Shown one piece after another: positions 35,901 to 47,300 of a stretch of DNA of 64,000 nt; within the stretch, counting starts at the first letter, position 1; each line of letters starts with the position of its first letter. The notes under the pieces are model-generated. The model saw only the letters and a program-made list of their open reading frames with translations, did no database searches and was not told the DNA's origin. The stretch lies in NCBI GenBank assembly GCA_958299035.1, contig CATQJL010000223.1, positions 48,224,162 to 48,288,161 of the forward strand. Reading direction: 5' to 3'. The position numbers and the translations under genes were made by a program. The DNA is from Cylicocyclus nassatus. Taxonomy: Eukaryota > Nematoda > Chromadorea > Rhabditida > Strongylidae.

Positions 35901-38900
35901 GGCCGTATTCATCATTGCTACCTTGAGGTAAAATGAACCTTGAGGTAGGATTATCACCCAAAACCCGTATTCATCAATGTACCTTGAGGTAAATGCTCAA
36001 GGTTAGATCAACCTTGAAAATGATTTCATGTGGAATGGATGATACCTTGAGGTGAATTTCACCTCAAGGTAGCCTTATCAGCGATAAATCCGTATTCATC
36101 AAACTTGATGACTCTACCTCAAGGTACATTCACAATAGAAACTTTTACCCTAGCAAAAGGCAAAGTTAGGAGTGATACCTTCAGAAATCTACAAGGCTTT
36201 AGAGGCTGATTTTTTACACGAACACTGCAGTGACAAAACTGAACCCATTGCGGCAATTTTGTGTAATTTCGTTGAGATTAGAAAGAGTTATAGACATGTA
36301 AAGAAATTAGTACTACATTTCTCTTCAGTCCTATGGGTATGTTGTGAGTGTTGTAAAAGTCCTGTGAAACTGATGTATCGAACCAAAGAAAGTCAAACAC
36401 ATCCTTTATTTGCTCCAACAGTATTTGAGCATAGCATACTGAAACCACAAGCTGAAAATTGCATAACCCGAAAACGATCGCTTTGCAAGCTCTGTATTCA
36501 AGAAAAGCCAGTGTTGACGTTCGTGTAACGCATTTTTTTAGTCTTGTTCAGTTGCTCAACTCAAATTCAACTGAAGTAGGTATCAGGTAGGCATCGCAGC
36601 AGAGGATTTTGTAAATTGTACTTAGAAGCAGATTTTTTTCCCGGATAGAGTCCTAAAACTCAAAATTGTTGAATTTGTGGACCCTATTCTCTCCAATTCA
36701 CCAACTGTAGCCTTTCACACTCTAAAGACATAAGTATCCTCGCGTAAATCCCATGCAGATATGAAAAAAAGCAATTCACCGCAAGTACGCCATGCCCTTC
36801 TCTGAGAAAACGTCAGTGTTTATCATGCTGGCACAGGTTATTTCAACCTTGAGAGATAAATTTTGATGAATACGAAATTATACCTTGAGGTAGATTGTAC
36901 CTTGAGGTAGCTTCTCAAGGTAACTTCTACTGCAGTAAGGTTCATTCTAATCCCACCACTGCAGCCGAAGCAGCTAGAAAAGCACGTGCCATAAACTCAT
37001 ATATTCTTCATATCTCAGGCTCTGAAAACGCATGAGCCACGGAAAATTATACAGTGAATGTGCCAACTCTGCTCAGCCGCTATGGTGCAGCCCACCCGCG
37101 GCCTTTGGGGGCAATTGTATTAAAATACACTCGAAACGCGATTCTCCATAGGGCGGCTGACCGAGGATCATAAGTTTACTATGACTTTCCTTTCCTGTCA
37201 GCCCACAATTTGTAAATCGCAGTAATAGGGCCACAGCTCGTCCGCTTCCAGCGTCTGAGCTGGCACGTTTGTGCCATTACGACAATCCTTAGTTTTGAAT
37301 TTGGTGTAGCCGATTTTGGTAGACAATCCTCAGAATTTTGCTTTCGCTAAAGGAGAAAGACCATGGCGTCTACGTAGCTTTGCACTCAGTTTGTAACAAT
37401 CCCCTATCTTTCCCCAGTTATTTTCTTACTCTTATTCACACTTCTTTTTTAACTAAGATACAGCTCTACCACGTCATAACACTCTCTAAGAATCCGGAAT
37501 ACTGTTTTGATAAAACTTTCCAGCAGGGGTTACGAGATTGGAGAGCTACTGGAATCACATTTGTGATCAGCAAACTGGAAAAAACCCCTCAACAAACTTT
37601 TGAGCAACTTTGAACTTTTGACCCATCTCACGTTTCGAAAATTTCAACTGTGTGGGACTGACATTCTTTTGGTGGCATACCATTAACCCCTGGGGTACGG
37701 TCATCTATTCTGTGATTTTGATACCGTACAATAGACCAATAGCCCAATGGAGGGGACGGGATAGTCTGAAAATTTTTAAAACTTACACGAGTTGTGAGAA
37801 TTTGCAAGTGAGTTGTTTGCGCTTGTAAGTAATTCTATTATTTTTCGAATTTTTTTGGTACATTTCAAGTTAGCCTTGTGAAAGAATAGTTCCGGCGGAA
37901 GACCGCAAGAATTTTAGGGAAACATTCCAAATATTTTTTCGGAGTGCATGGCTAGAATTGTCGCTGGACTCACGCGCATGCAGCTTAAAGGCAGTGTCCG
38001 GGCAAAAACTCGATTTTGAGATTTTGTGCTTACTTAGGCCTATTCGCTACGCTGAATCCGAAAATGCACATTGTAGAGCGCGAAAATGGCGAAAAACGGC
38101 TCTAACACAGGAGGGAAATTAGCAAGTGGGCGGGGCCCTCCCCACTGCGAATTCACGTTCCCGACTCCCGGAGCGACCTTCTCGCTTCCGGTTTCAAGTC
38201 AATCATTCGCACTTGACCGGTAGCGATGTTAGGACGGCTAGCGGAATCGAGAAAATCGCTCCGGGAGCCAGGAGCGTGAAATCGCACTGGGGAAAGCCCC
38301 GCCCACCTGCTGATTTCCCTCCTGTGTTAGGGCCCTTTTTCGTCGTTTTCGCGCTTTCCAATGTGGATTTTCGGATTCAGCATAGCGAAAAGGCCCGGGT
38401 AAGCACAAAATCTCAAAATCGAGTTTTTGCCCGGACACTGCCTTTAAAAATCTTCCCAGCAACCCTACTTGTGCGCCCAAGACATATCATCGCGTATCAT
38501 GTTGAGTTGGTAATCGAGCCGATAAGAAAATTCGGCACGGAGTCTGATGTAGTACCTTTGCAAATTTCAAAGGTTAATACCTTGTTAGGATTAGGAATAC
38601 CAACGACTCCGATGCGTTTGAGGAAGAAAGCGCACTTCAATCGAACAACCTACGCAGCTGGCGGGATCAAGGGGGAAATCGTAGAAAGTGGCAGAGGCTA
38701 ACTCGTTTCAAAAATGCCCATTTGCCACCCTCATGCTCCGCTTTGCAGCTGGCGGCTGGCGCTTGAGGTTGAAACATTTCGTATAATTCCAATTACAAGC
38801 GCTTCTTCGGAGACAGATCTTATTCTTACAGATAACTTATTGTTAGAAGAACACAGATTATGGCGTCATAGATGTATGATCTTTAGGAGAATTTACTGAA

Positions 38901-39272
38901 GACGACATTGATGACCCTTTCAAGATTGTCAGGGTGTGATTACCTAGTGGTTCTCTTTGTTTTTCTCGTCCGGTCCTCAAGCGGCGCAACATGCGCAAAG
39001 CTACGCAAAGCGAGCATTACGTGCGAACGATCCTAAAGTCTATTTACCCACAGAACGAAAGTAGAAAAGAGGGATTTACAATAAGGAAGTTTTTACATAG
39101 CTGAGAGTTATGGCATGCCTTGAATGAGCATCACCGCACATCATGCAAGCTGAGGTAGAATTAACCTTGAGGTACTTTGATGAATACGAAACAGCCTTAA
39201 GGTAGAGTGTACCTTGAGGTACATTTTACCTCAAGGTTCATTTTACCTCGGGTAGCAATGATGAATACGGCC
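35901..39272. mobile_element. 3.4-kb element with GGCCGTATTCATCATTG inverted ends and ACCTTGAGGT arrays
   Basis: Ends of about 45 bp match in inverted orientation with only one or two differences. Inside each end ACCTTGAGGT or its reverse complement is iterated: roughly eight times on the left up to 36125, three times near 36890-36915 and five times from 39160. Such subterminal arrays are usual transposase-binding sites. A possible 3-bp CAG duplication flanks it. The interior holds a 118-codon frame (36172-36528) with several cysteine pairs and no recognised homology, and a nested TTAA-flanked foldback. Two adjacent smaller elements remain possible. Confidence 0.6.
37989..38443. mobile_element. 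TTAA-flanked foldback MITE (AGGCAGTGTCCGGGC ends)
   Basis: AGGCAGTGTCCGGGCAAAA at the left is mirrored by TTTTGCCCGGACACTGCCT at the right, and the arms pair over most of the 455 bp. TTAA flanks both ends (37985-37988, 38444-38447), the duplication used by piggyBac-like transposases. The ends are not a familiar piggyBac terminus, so the superfamily is tentative. It is nested in the 3.4-kb element. A 191-codon frame across it is a by-product of the palindrome. Confidence 0.72.
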
Positions 39273-39848
39273 TCAGAAGAAACCTCTGAAAAATGGTGAA
39301 AACGCTGCCATCAGTTTGAAATTTCTCATTTGGCAGCATTTCGAATTGCAGGTTTTGGCTCAGGGCCAGGCAATCCACCCCCGGGGGAAACAGGCAAAGC
39401 TGATTTCTCCTTCGCGATTGCTTTGAAACCAATCATAACTCGAAGGTGGTGATTATCAAAAAGAAAAAAACGAGAAAAGATTCAGTTATGAAAACGTACA
39501 GTCTGCCCCAATCGATATCAGGCCGAACCGTTCGGTTGAATCGCGCGCTCGCAGCGTTAGGGGTTCGCGCCGCATATGCGCACTGCCGGAAAGAACGAAG
39601 AGATTGAAAAGAGGGCAGACACGCAGACCGTGGGTGTGACGCAAAATCCTGGCGACGCGGGAGGGGGCCTGGTCGGGATTGGGACAAACTGTAAAGTTTT
39701 GTTTTCATTGAGTCGAAATGCCTGTTAAAGACAATCCTTTTTTGATGCGTCTCTTAGATTTTTATCCCCTTCTCGCAGTTTCTGTCTCTGGCCACATTGT
39801 CAGCTTTGTTGCTCATAATTCTGAGCAAAAGCGAACCCAAGCGTGTAA
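39273..39848. other. No gene seen
   Basis: GC-richer sequence near 39500-39700 carries overlapping frames but no recognisable family or splice structure. Confidence 0.35.
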
Positions 39849-39857
39849 GAAATGATT

Positions 39858-40003
39858 GGGTGGAGGACATTAGGTCGCCGAAAGAGGGCGGTCCCCGCGG
39901 TCATTTGCGACAAATACGCACCCTTGTACATACGCGGACATGCGTTCCTGCAGGGAATCCGCGCGGGACTCTTCCAAATTCGGCGACCTAATGTCCTCCA
40001 CCC
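39858..40003. mobile_element. Mutator-type MITE with 9-bp target duplication
   Basis: The element has perfect 25-bp inverted ends (GGGTGGAGGACATTAGGTCG at the left, mirrored at the right). GAAATGATT flanks both sides (39849-39857 and 40004-40012), a 9-bp duplication typical of Mutator-like transposons. At 146 bp it has no coding capacity. A diverged relative lies at 48758-48904. Confidence 0.82.
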
Positions 40004-40102
40004 GAAATGATTGCTTACTAACTCCAATAAAGGCTTATAAACAGAAACTCACCTTTGCAACCTTTTGCCACATATTTCACTAAAATCGAAGAATTTAGCC
40101 TC

Positions 40103-40654
40103 GCGACGTTGTCTACATTGAACAGAAGCAAGATTTAGCGAATGCGGAAAAAAATCGCTTGAAAAGAACTAAACTGGAGAAATAACAACAGGTTTTCGAA
40201 AATATGGTTTTTGCTAGATTTCTCGTTAAATTAGTTCAAGAACTGGGGTTTTGCGACCTTGTCAGTGTGAAAGTAGAGGTCAAGAGCTTCAATATGATAT
40301 ACACTTTGTTTGAATTAATATATAAAAAATCGTAAGCGCAATTCAAAAATGTGCAAATAGCGGGAAACCGCGTGGCGGTCCCGAAGCGCGCGGATGCAAT
40401 CCAGCACCTTCAGTTGCTGGTTCACTAGTTAAGTAAGAACAACGAAGAAAATACCAGAGCCAAATGTTCCGTGAACCGTGTTTGCGGTAACGAAGTAGCG
40501 CGCAAAGCGCGGGGACGCAAACAAGCAGAAAATAAAAACCAAAGCCGACGGGGCATTTGACTTTGGCCGTAGATCTCAGGTTCTCATCGAAACTCCGCAA
40601 CATCATATATCATTCTCATCGTCATGTCGCGACTAGAATCACTGTCAACGTCGC
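40103..40654. repeat. Repeat with GCGACGTTGTC inverted ends, copy 2 (opposite orientation)
   Basis: It carries GCGACGTTGTC at 40103, a variant at 40253 and the inverted TCAACGTCGC at the right end. Its middle, a GC-rich block with CAGAGCCAAATG and CGAAGTAGCGCGC, matches the element at 24692-25293 in reverse orientation. Confidence 0.5.
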
Positions 40655-40670
40655 AAGACTTGAAAATTAA

Positions 40671-41266
40671 CACGTTGACGACCGCGCCATTTTGGGCGAA
40701 ACTCCCACTAACGTCCTTAGCGCATTTGGCCCGTGCATACGCGCGGATGCACGAAAACATTATGTGGGAGTCTTTTTGTCACTTATTAGTAAAACATGCG
40801 AACTTTTTTCAGACATACAGGTATATCACAGAGCCTTACCAGGACTTACACAAATCAATTTTTTGCATCGATTTTCCCTCCAATAATCCATGTATTGGCT
40901 ATATCTGAGGAATCGCTCTTCGAGAAAAGCGTTGTAAAACCAGATGTTTTTTGCCTGATACATCTTTGTTTGATTTCAAAACAGCTATACAGACTTTTCA
41001 CCTTCTCGAGAAAACGTAATTAGCATGTATTGATTACATCAAAAACGTACTGATTAGCCAAATTTGCGTCCAAAACTTCTGAGCAGCTGCCGCGATGCCC
41101 TGTGTTCTGTAAGACAATCAGGCCACTAATAGTATTACTGCATAGAAGTTACCTTAAAACTTTTCGTTTGCACCTAAAAAACTAGCGTGCATATGCGCGG
41201 ATGCACGAAAATGCTAAACGGGAGTCAGGGCGTGCATACGTGCGGATACACAAGGTCGTCAACGTG
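40671..41266. mobile_element. TTAA-flanked element, piggyBac-like ends
   Basis: CACGTTGACGACC opens the element and GGTCGTCAACGTG closes it. TTAA sits on both sides (40667-40670, 41267-41270). Subterminal repeats GTGCATACGCGCGGATGCACGA occur near both ends, and a third variant lies close to the right end. The C-starting ends with TTAA are the usual piggyBac layout. No transposase is present in its 596 bp. Confidence 0.75.
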
Positions 41267-41270
41267 TTAA

Positions 41271-42058
41271 ATACTTCTCAACAAATCAACCAGCAATTCT
41301 GTGTGTTACTCTCTGCGCGAGATTCAGGCCCCGTTTCATGCTTTTATTGAACTACAAAAGCCTCTCTGAATCTTTAAAACTCAATCGTCTAAAAAGAGGT
41401 CAGTATAGAAATCTTTCATGAATTCTACGGAATTTTACACAAAAACCTCATGTCTAGCTCAAAAAAGGCTATATAAACGCAGTTTTTTCCGCTGAATCAT
41501 TTTGAGATATTACTCACAAATGTACTATTCATCTTAGCATTATTATGAGGTAGAAAGAATTGACTGCTGAAAATGTTGCGGACCTCTCGGTTCAATCTAG
41601 TAAGTTAGAAAGTTTTCTTGACATTTTTTTGCGAACCCGTGTATCAATTCAATATCTCTTAGCAGACTATGACGAGTGAGAAGCCAAAAATAAAAAACTC
41701 GATGAGAGTCCAAATATCAGCGCTTCATTAAAGTTTCTTATTCTGGACAAAACGAGAAAGTTGGGGATGCTTACAATATCAAACTGATATTCGACTTTTG
41801 CAGGTGTGAGTGTTTAGCCGATTGAGATCATTTGCAGAGTTCGCACAACCCGTGCACCTGCTGGTGATGGTCCGAGGCTCGAATGCGATACGTTTACGCC
41901 TCATTAGCGCGTAGTCGTGTTTATAATCGCCATCCGCTCACTCAGCTCCCCATGTCCTCGGGATCTAATTCGTTTGCCGGCACAATTCCTCAGCTCTCGC
42001 TCTGAGGTGTTCATCTCCTATGCAATTATCGTCGAGTCCAACATCGCTCACAACGTAT
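41271..42058. other. No gene called; GC-richer exon-like patch at the right
   Basis: The last 240 bases before the mariner-type element are GC-richer and carry acidic open reading on the minus strand, but no splice partners or homologue could be found. The remainder is AT-rich without features. Confidence 0.3.
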
Positions 42059-42060
42059 TA

Positions 42061-42980
42061 TTAGGTTGTTGCAAAAATAATGTCCGTTTTGCAAATTTTC
42101 ACTTTGGAGGGCTATAACTTCGTTCAGTCTTCATATTTTTGAATGCAGTCAAAACCATCAGAAACAGCAAACCTTTAGTAATTTAGCGCGCGCCTGCTCA
42201 TACTGATATCGCAGTTGGGAAGAAAACCACGCGTCAAAAAACTAAAAGTTTCTTTCTCGAAAACCTCTTCCTTAAGAGCTTACAACTCTTTTCAAGTTTA
42301 GTTCGTATGACTGGCAATCAGCTTATTTTATAGCAGCAGGCCAAGAGTTTATGAGGGTATAGAAAAGACTCCGACGAAAGAATTCTGCAAAACGAAAAGA
42401 CAAAAATTCAAGAAAGTTCACTTTTTTAAGCCTACTTGTTGTAGGCTTGTAAGTGTCAAATTGTAAAAATTTGAAATTCTTCGAGCAGTGAATAGCTGAG
42501 TTTCTTTTCAAATATTGTAGTTGAGATGTGCTAATCTCAAGCTTACAGAAATGGGCGAAGCTGTGGCGATTGCCTTGATTATGAGAAAATTCTGGTCCAT
42601 AGAATGCCAGCAAAGAGTATCTCTTTCGAGGCGTCCATTTCTCAATCCAGGCATTTCCAAAAATCCACATAAGCACGCAGTAGGTAAACAATCTTCATTC
42701 AATAGAAATGCTATGTTTTCAGAAGAATTCGTTCATATGCGCCTGAATTGTGGCCACGGAAACTCAAGCATCGAAATTTCGATTTTGAGTGCCGTTATAC
42801 GAGATGCTGGTGAAATTCTCACAGATGAGGATAGCAGCCTATTTTCACCATCGTTAGAAAGTACATGAAGAGGGCTTTTCAATGATATGCAAATTCTATA
42901 TAGAAAAAGAAAGTTTGATGAAAAAAAGTTGTTTGAAATATAGGCCTAGAAAAACGGACATTATTTTTGCAACAACCTAA
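42061..42980. mobile_element. Mariner-type element (TTAGGTTGTTGCAAAAATAA ends)
   Basis: TTAGGTTGTTGCAAAAATAA with ATGTCCGTTTT is repeated inverted at the right end, and TA flanks both sides. The 920-bp interior has frames up to 122 codons on the minus strand without the D..D motifs or helix-turn-helix of a mariner transposase. It is therefore called non-autonomous. Confidence 0.8.
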
Positions 42981-42982
42981 TA

Positions 42983-44798
42983 ATTATGTACTTGCTTTTG
43001 CATTTCAATCATTCCATGCAGCATAGAGATTGTTGCCATATGAAGTCCATCGTCAGGACATCCGTCGACAATTTTTCCACAATTTATGTAGAAATATGAT
43101 TGCTGAACTTTTCAGCAACTCGTACTCGTCTAGAATCTAAAAAAATTTCGCACGGCCTCTGAAATAATCCTATGAAAATGCGTTCATCAGCACGGCTATT
43201 TGGTCGTAACATGAGTTTTTTTACACTTGAGGGATAAAATTCCATAACCTTTGAAGAATTTTGCTCAAATATTACTAAGAGGGTGGGTTGTGCTTTTCGA
43301 GCAACATATCACACCGCAAGTATCCAATTTTTACATTTCAGAACTTCTCCGAAAGGTTTTTGGTAATTTTGCAGCTTGTAATAATGAAGAGCTAGAACTT
43401 CCAACGGTTTTTGTTTCATTGGTGCTCCTGGAAATCCGTAAAATCCTAAAAAGGTGAAAATAAAACGAGAAAATTTCTAGAAAATAAGGAATCCGCTTTT
43501 GTATCTTATGGAACTCACGTCGATGAAATTGATGTCAGGAGACATCCATTTCTTCATGCTTGAGAATTTCAAGAAATTTCCGGATTTTTCTAGAGAAGGT
43601 GAATGAGGTAACAAGATGTGTTACGACCCAATTGAACAACGTATCCAACAAGTTCTTCCGTACTTTGGTGTGTTGATCCTGATGGTCTCTCATGATTACT
43701 GGGAAATAATTTGAGCATTTTTTGTGCAATGAGCGCAATCATGACTCCTGAGAAGCTTCTGGGAATTGACGACATTTAATCAAGACTCTATTGTTTGCTG
43801 CTTCCTTGTATGTGATCGTTCTTTCAGTCAATGTCTGTCCTTGTCTGTCCTTTTCAGCAAAATTTACCATCAGATAGACTAAGGTGCATGAGAAATTTCC
43901 CAACAATAATCCCGCCGATTGGTGATCCTAATGAGTGCAGTAGGAGGTACTACAGCATTTTTCATTTTCCACTCTGCTGAATTATCTAGCTTTCCTCAAT
44001 GTTAGTTAGTTTTTTGCAGATTTTGAATTTATTGGGTTTTACCAAACATTTTCGAAAATATCGCGATTTTCGTGTAGCTCTACCTGACACACTGCAGTTC
44101 ATAGTCCTTGCTATGAGATTCAAAGCAGAAGTAGAACAAGTGTGCTCCAAATATGAGAGATTCCATTTTGAAACTTTGTGTCTTGGTAGGTGCAAATATA
44201 AATTATAGCAAGCTTTCCAGGTACAATTTTGTTGCAGCTACCTAATTTTGAAATGAGATGTAAAGTTTATTTCCATAGTAATTGTGCATCTTCATGGGGT
44301 ACATGGACTCACCAAAAAGGTAAAAAATGAACCGATAACTAAGCCAAAATATGTATTTTCCAAATGCAGGTTGCTTGTTAAAGATTCGGTGGCCTATTAT
44401 TTTGAGCAATTTTTAGAAGCTAAGTACCTAGTAACGGACCAAATGCACAGTTCTGCGGCGCTGGTCCAGTTATTTGTTGCACTTTCCTAGCCATGCGTTT
44501 TATGTAACATAGAATAGTCTTCAATCACAAGATGTCGAAGTGACATCTTACCAGTTTGGTTGAACTAACAAGGGAATGTACCGACGTGATCTGGTAAATG
44601 GTAAAGATATTTATACCACTAGACATGTCCTCAAACGCTAATTTTGCTTCAATTGATTTGATTTTTCGCATGATTCAGTCTGCTTTCCTTCTTTTGCGGA
44701 ACAATTCTTTGAATGCAGTTATGAGCATTTAAATAATCAAAATTCTCAGGCCTTAAGTGGCATAATAAGAGGATGGACAACATCAGATCAGACCTAAA
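42983..44798. other. No gene seen
   Basis: AT-rich sequence with short frames only. No splice-joined series or repeat family was recognised. Confidence 0.35.
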
Positions 44799-45024
44799 GG
44801 GCCGGGCATACTCCACGCGATTTCAGTCGCGACGCGACTTGGCAATTCGCCAGAAGTCTTCAGATGCAACATTAGCAAACTGCACTTGCAGATTGTATAA
44901 CTTACGTGGATTGATAAAATGCCCTATGTTCTGCACATTTGAAAAGTGCTTGCAGTGAGTTATGGACAGTTAGAATATTGCCAAATCGCGTCGCGACTGA
45001 AATCGCGTGAAGTATGCCCGGCCC
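44799..45024. mobile_element. MITE with GGGCCGGGCATAC ends, copy 2
   Basis: It has the same length (226 bp) and closely similar sequence to the copy at 29159-29384, including the GTCGCGACGCGACTTGGC inner block. Its ends are the most regular of the three copies: GGGCCGGGCATAC at the left and GTATGCCCGGCCC at the right. Confidence 0.8.
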
Positions 45025-46597
45025 TTAAGAGAGCTTGGCTTAGATGAGAACCAAATATCGAACCGAGAAGAATGGGGAAGAGACTAACAAGAGTAGCAGA
45101 CCCCGTGTGAATGGGAAGATGCAAGGATAAAAAAAGTGGCATAAATTGACAGAAAGCTGTACCAAAACACTTATGCGATTTCCAATTGCTGTTGCGTGTC
45201 TTCCCTTCTAGCCAATATTAATGAAGAATTGATTGCTCACTTTCAGACGTTTCTAACAGCTTTTTGCTATTTTTTGCCACTTAAAGCTTGATAAATTTTT
45301 CACTTTTAAACGCTTAAATTTTTTTCTGAGAGCTGTACCGCAAAGAAGGAAAGCAGATTCGAAATCAGCTTTTAAATACATGTACACTCCTCTTTCCGAC
45401 GTGCTTGATAGTTGGTTCTTTCCCTTATAGGTACAAATTTCTTGTTTGCTGCCTACAACTCCAGTTCATCATGAAAAGTTCAAAATAAATTATCTTACGA
45501 AGGACTAGTGCTTCGCCAAATTGAAATTTTTGTATCTGTTGCTATTATTCACACAATTTCATGTATGCAAAGTCGATATCTCAAATTGCTTTACGGGTAG
45601 TCAGGCTATAAAGTGTGTAATCCTCAAAAATACTATGGCACTTCGAGATGAATATTTGCAAAAATCATTTATTGTACATTAAAGTAAAGTGGCTCAGCTC
45701 TTTGAGTATTCTACTCAATATTATACATGTCTAAATTGTAGTTTTTGCGTATTAGTGAATTGTAGCAAAACTCAGTTTTGCAACGACTCCTGCAAATATA
45801 AAATTTATAAATGACGACAAAACGGATAAATAAAATTCGTTTTCTCTATGGGGTCATATTTCTCCGAAACAAGTTAATAACGTAAATTGCAGTGTTAATT
45901 GATTGCATATGACCACTATTCTTCAAAATTGAATGCTAATTATTCACTTCTCATTTTTTCCTGCTACTATTCTGCCCTTCTGTAGTCATGTCATAGAAAC
46001 CTCATTATTGGAGCAAAAAACATGGCTATCAATCATTTTGATTACCGCGAAGCTTCTTCTTACAGGTGAATAGGCTTTTGATGATGGATGCATAACAATC
46101 GTCTATCGCACATAGCAACGTAGTGAAAAATGTTCAAATCCTCGCAAAATGTCGGATAATTGCATGCTTGTTATACGAGGTCTCCAGTCGAAATCTCAAT
46201 CAAAATTCAGTCTTATAATCTTTTTATATTTTTCAAATTGGAGGAGGCATGATTTTTTTTCATGAATCAAAATTCATTTGTTATTGATTGTATGGCCGAT
46301 TATAGTTCGCAACATATTTCTGTATCTCAAACATCGCAAGAATGCTTTATTTTTATTAGGTACAATGGATGTTGTGGAGTACTATGTATACTAATACATT
46401 CTGAAAAATTGAGGGCGATTGTTCCTTTGTAAAGCAGAATAGGCAGCTGATGCACCCTGATAGAGAATGACCCAAACCTTTATTTTTCAAATTTCGATGA
46501 AAATTTGCAAGTTTAATATGGAATAGATTGGCCAGCTTTGGTTTCGGTTTTGTCCCTATACTCTCCCTAGCTACTGGAACTTAGAAAAAGATGATTA
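45025..46597. other. No gene seen; possible repeat fragment near 45.35 kb
   Basis: A stretch near 45345-45385 (AAGGAAAGCAGATTCGAAATC) resembles an arm of the foldback family at 57851. The rest is AT-rich and featureless. Confidence 0.35.
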
Positions 46598-46599
46598 TA

Positions 46600-47298
46600 T
46601 TAGGTTGTCAAGAAAGTTGTTGCGCACGATTTCAAAAATTCATAACTTCTGATTTTTCTAATCAATTTGATGCTTTTATTATTATATGAGAGAGTAAGTC
46701 ATGCTCTTTATAATGACATCTTAGCTGCTTACTAGTGGTCATCTGTTGCATGGATAGGAGCGATAGAAGAAAATTAGTCAAAATTTGAATTTTCTGTGTA
46801 GGGTCATAAAAAACCGGAAACTTGCAACAAAAATCCGAGCAGTCGGTATTGTAGGTTCTTTCACCAGCTCTTCTCAGTGCAAAGTTTTCGCTGATTAAGC
46901 GCCTCTATGAAAAGTTATGATTTTCCTGTAAAATGCCAAAATAAATCAATTTCGCCCTTTTGTATTGCTTGCTCGAAAATCATAACTTTTCATAGAAACG
47001 TCAATCAGCACAAACTTTACATTGTTAGAAAGAGCTGGTGAAAGAACCTACAATACCGACTGCTCGGATTTTTATTGCAAGTTTCCGATTTTTTATGACC
47101 CTACACAGAAAAATTCGATTTGACTAATTTTCTTCTACCGCTCCTTTCTTTGCAACAGATGACCATAAGCAGCTAAGATGTCATTAGAAAGAGCATGACT
47201 TACTCTTTCATACAAAAATAAAAGCATCAAATCGGTTGGAAAAATCAGAAGTTATGAATTTTTGAAAATCGTGCGCAAGAACTTTCGGGACGACCTAA
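46600..47298. mobile_element. Mariner-type foldback element, near-complete palindrome
   Basis: TTAGGTTGTCAAGAAAGTTG at the left and CAAGAACTTTCGGGACGACC with TAA at the right form the ends, with TA on each side. Almost the whole 699 bp is two pairing arms of about 320 bases around a short centre near 46940-46960. Transcription would give a long hairpin RNA. No coding capacity is seen. Confidence 0.85.
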
Positions 47299-47300
47299 TA

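Noticed and set aside
38126..38701. 191-codon open frame, the longest in the window
   Set aside because: It spans a palindromic TTAA-flanked element. The peptide is compositionally odd, arms mirror each other, and no domain is seen.
41816..42058. GC-richer patch abutting a mariner-type element with an acidic minus-strand reading
   Set aside because: No acceptor or donor in phase and no sequence that I recognise. It may be part of an old exon.
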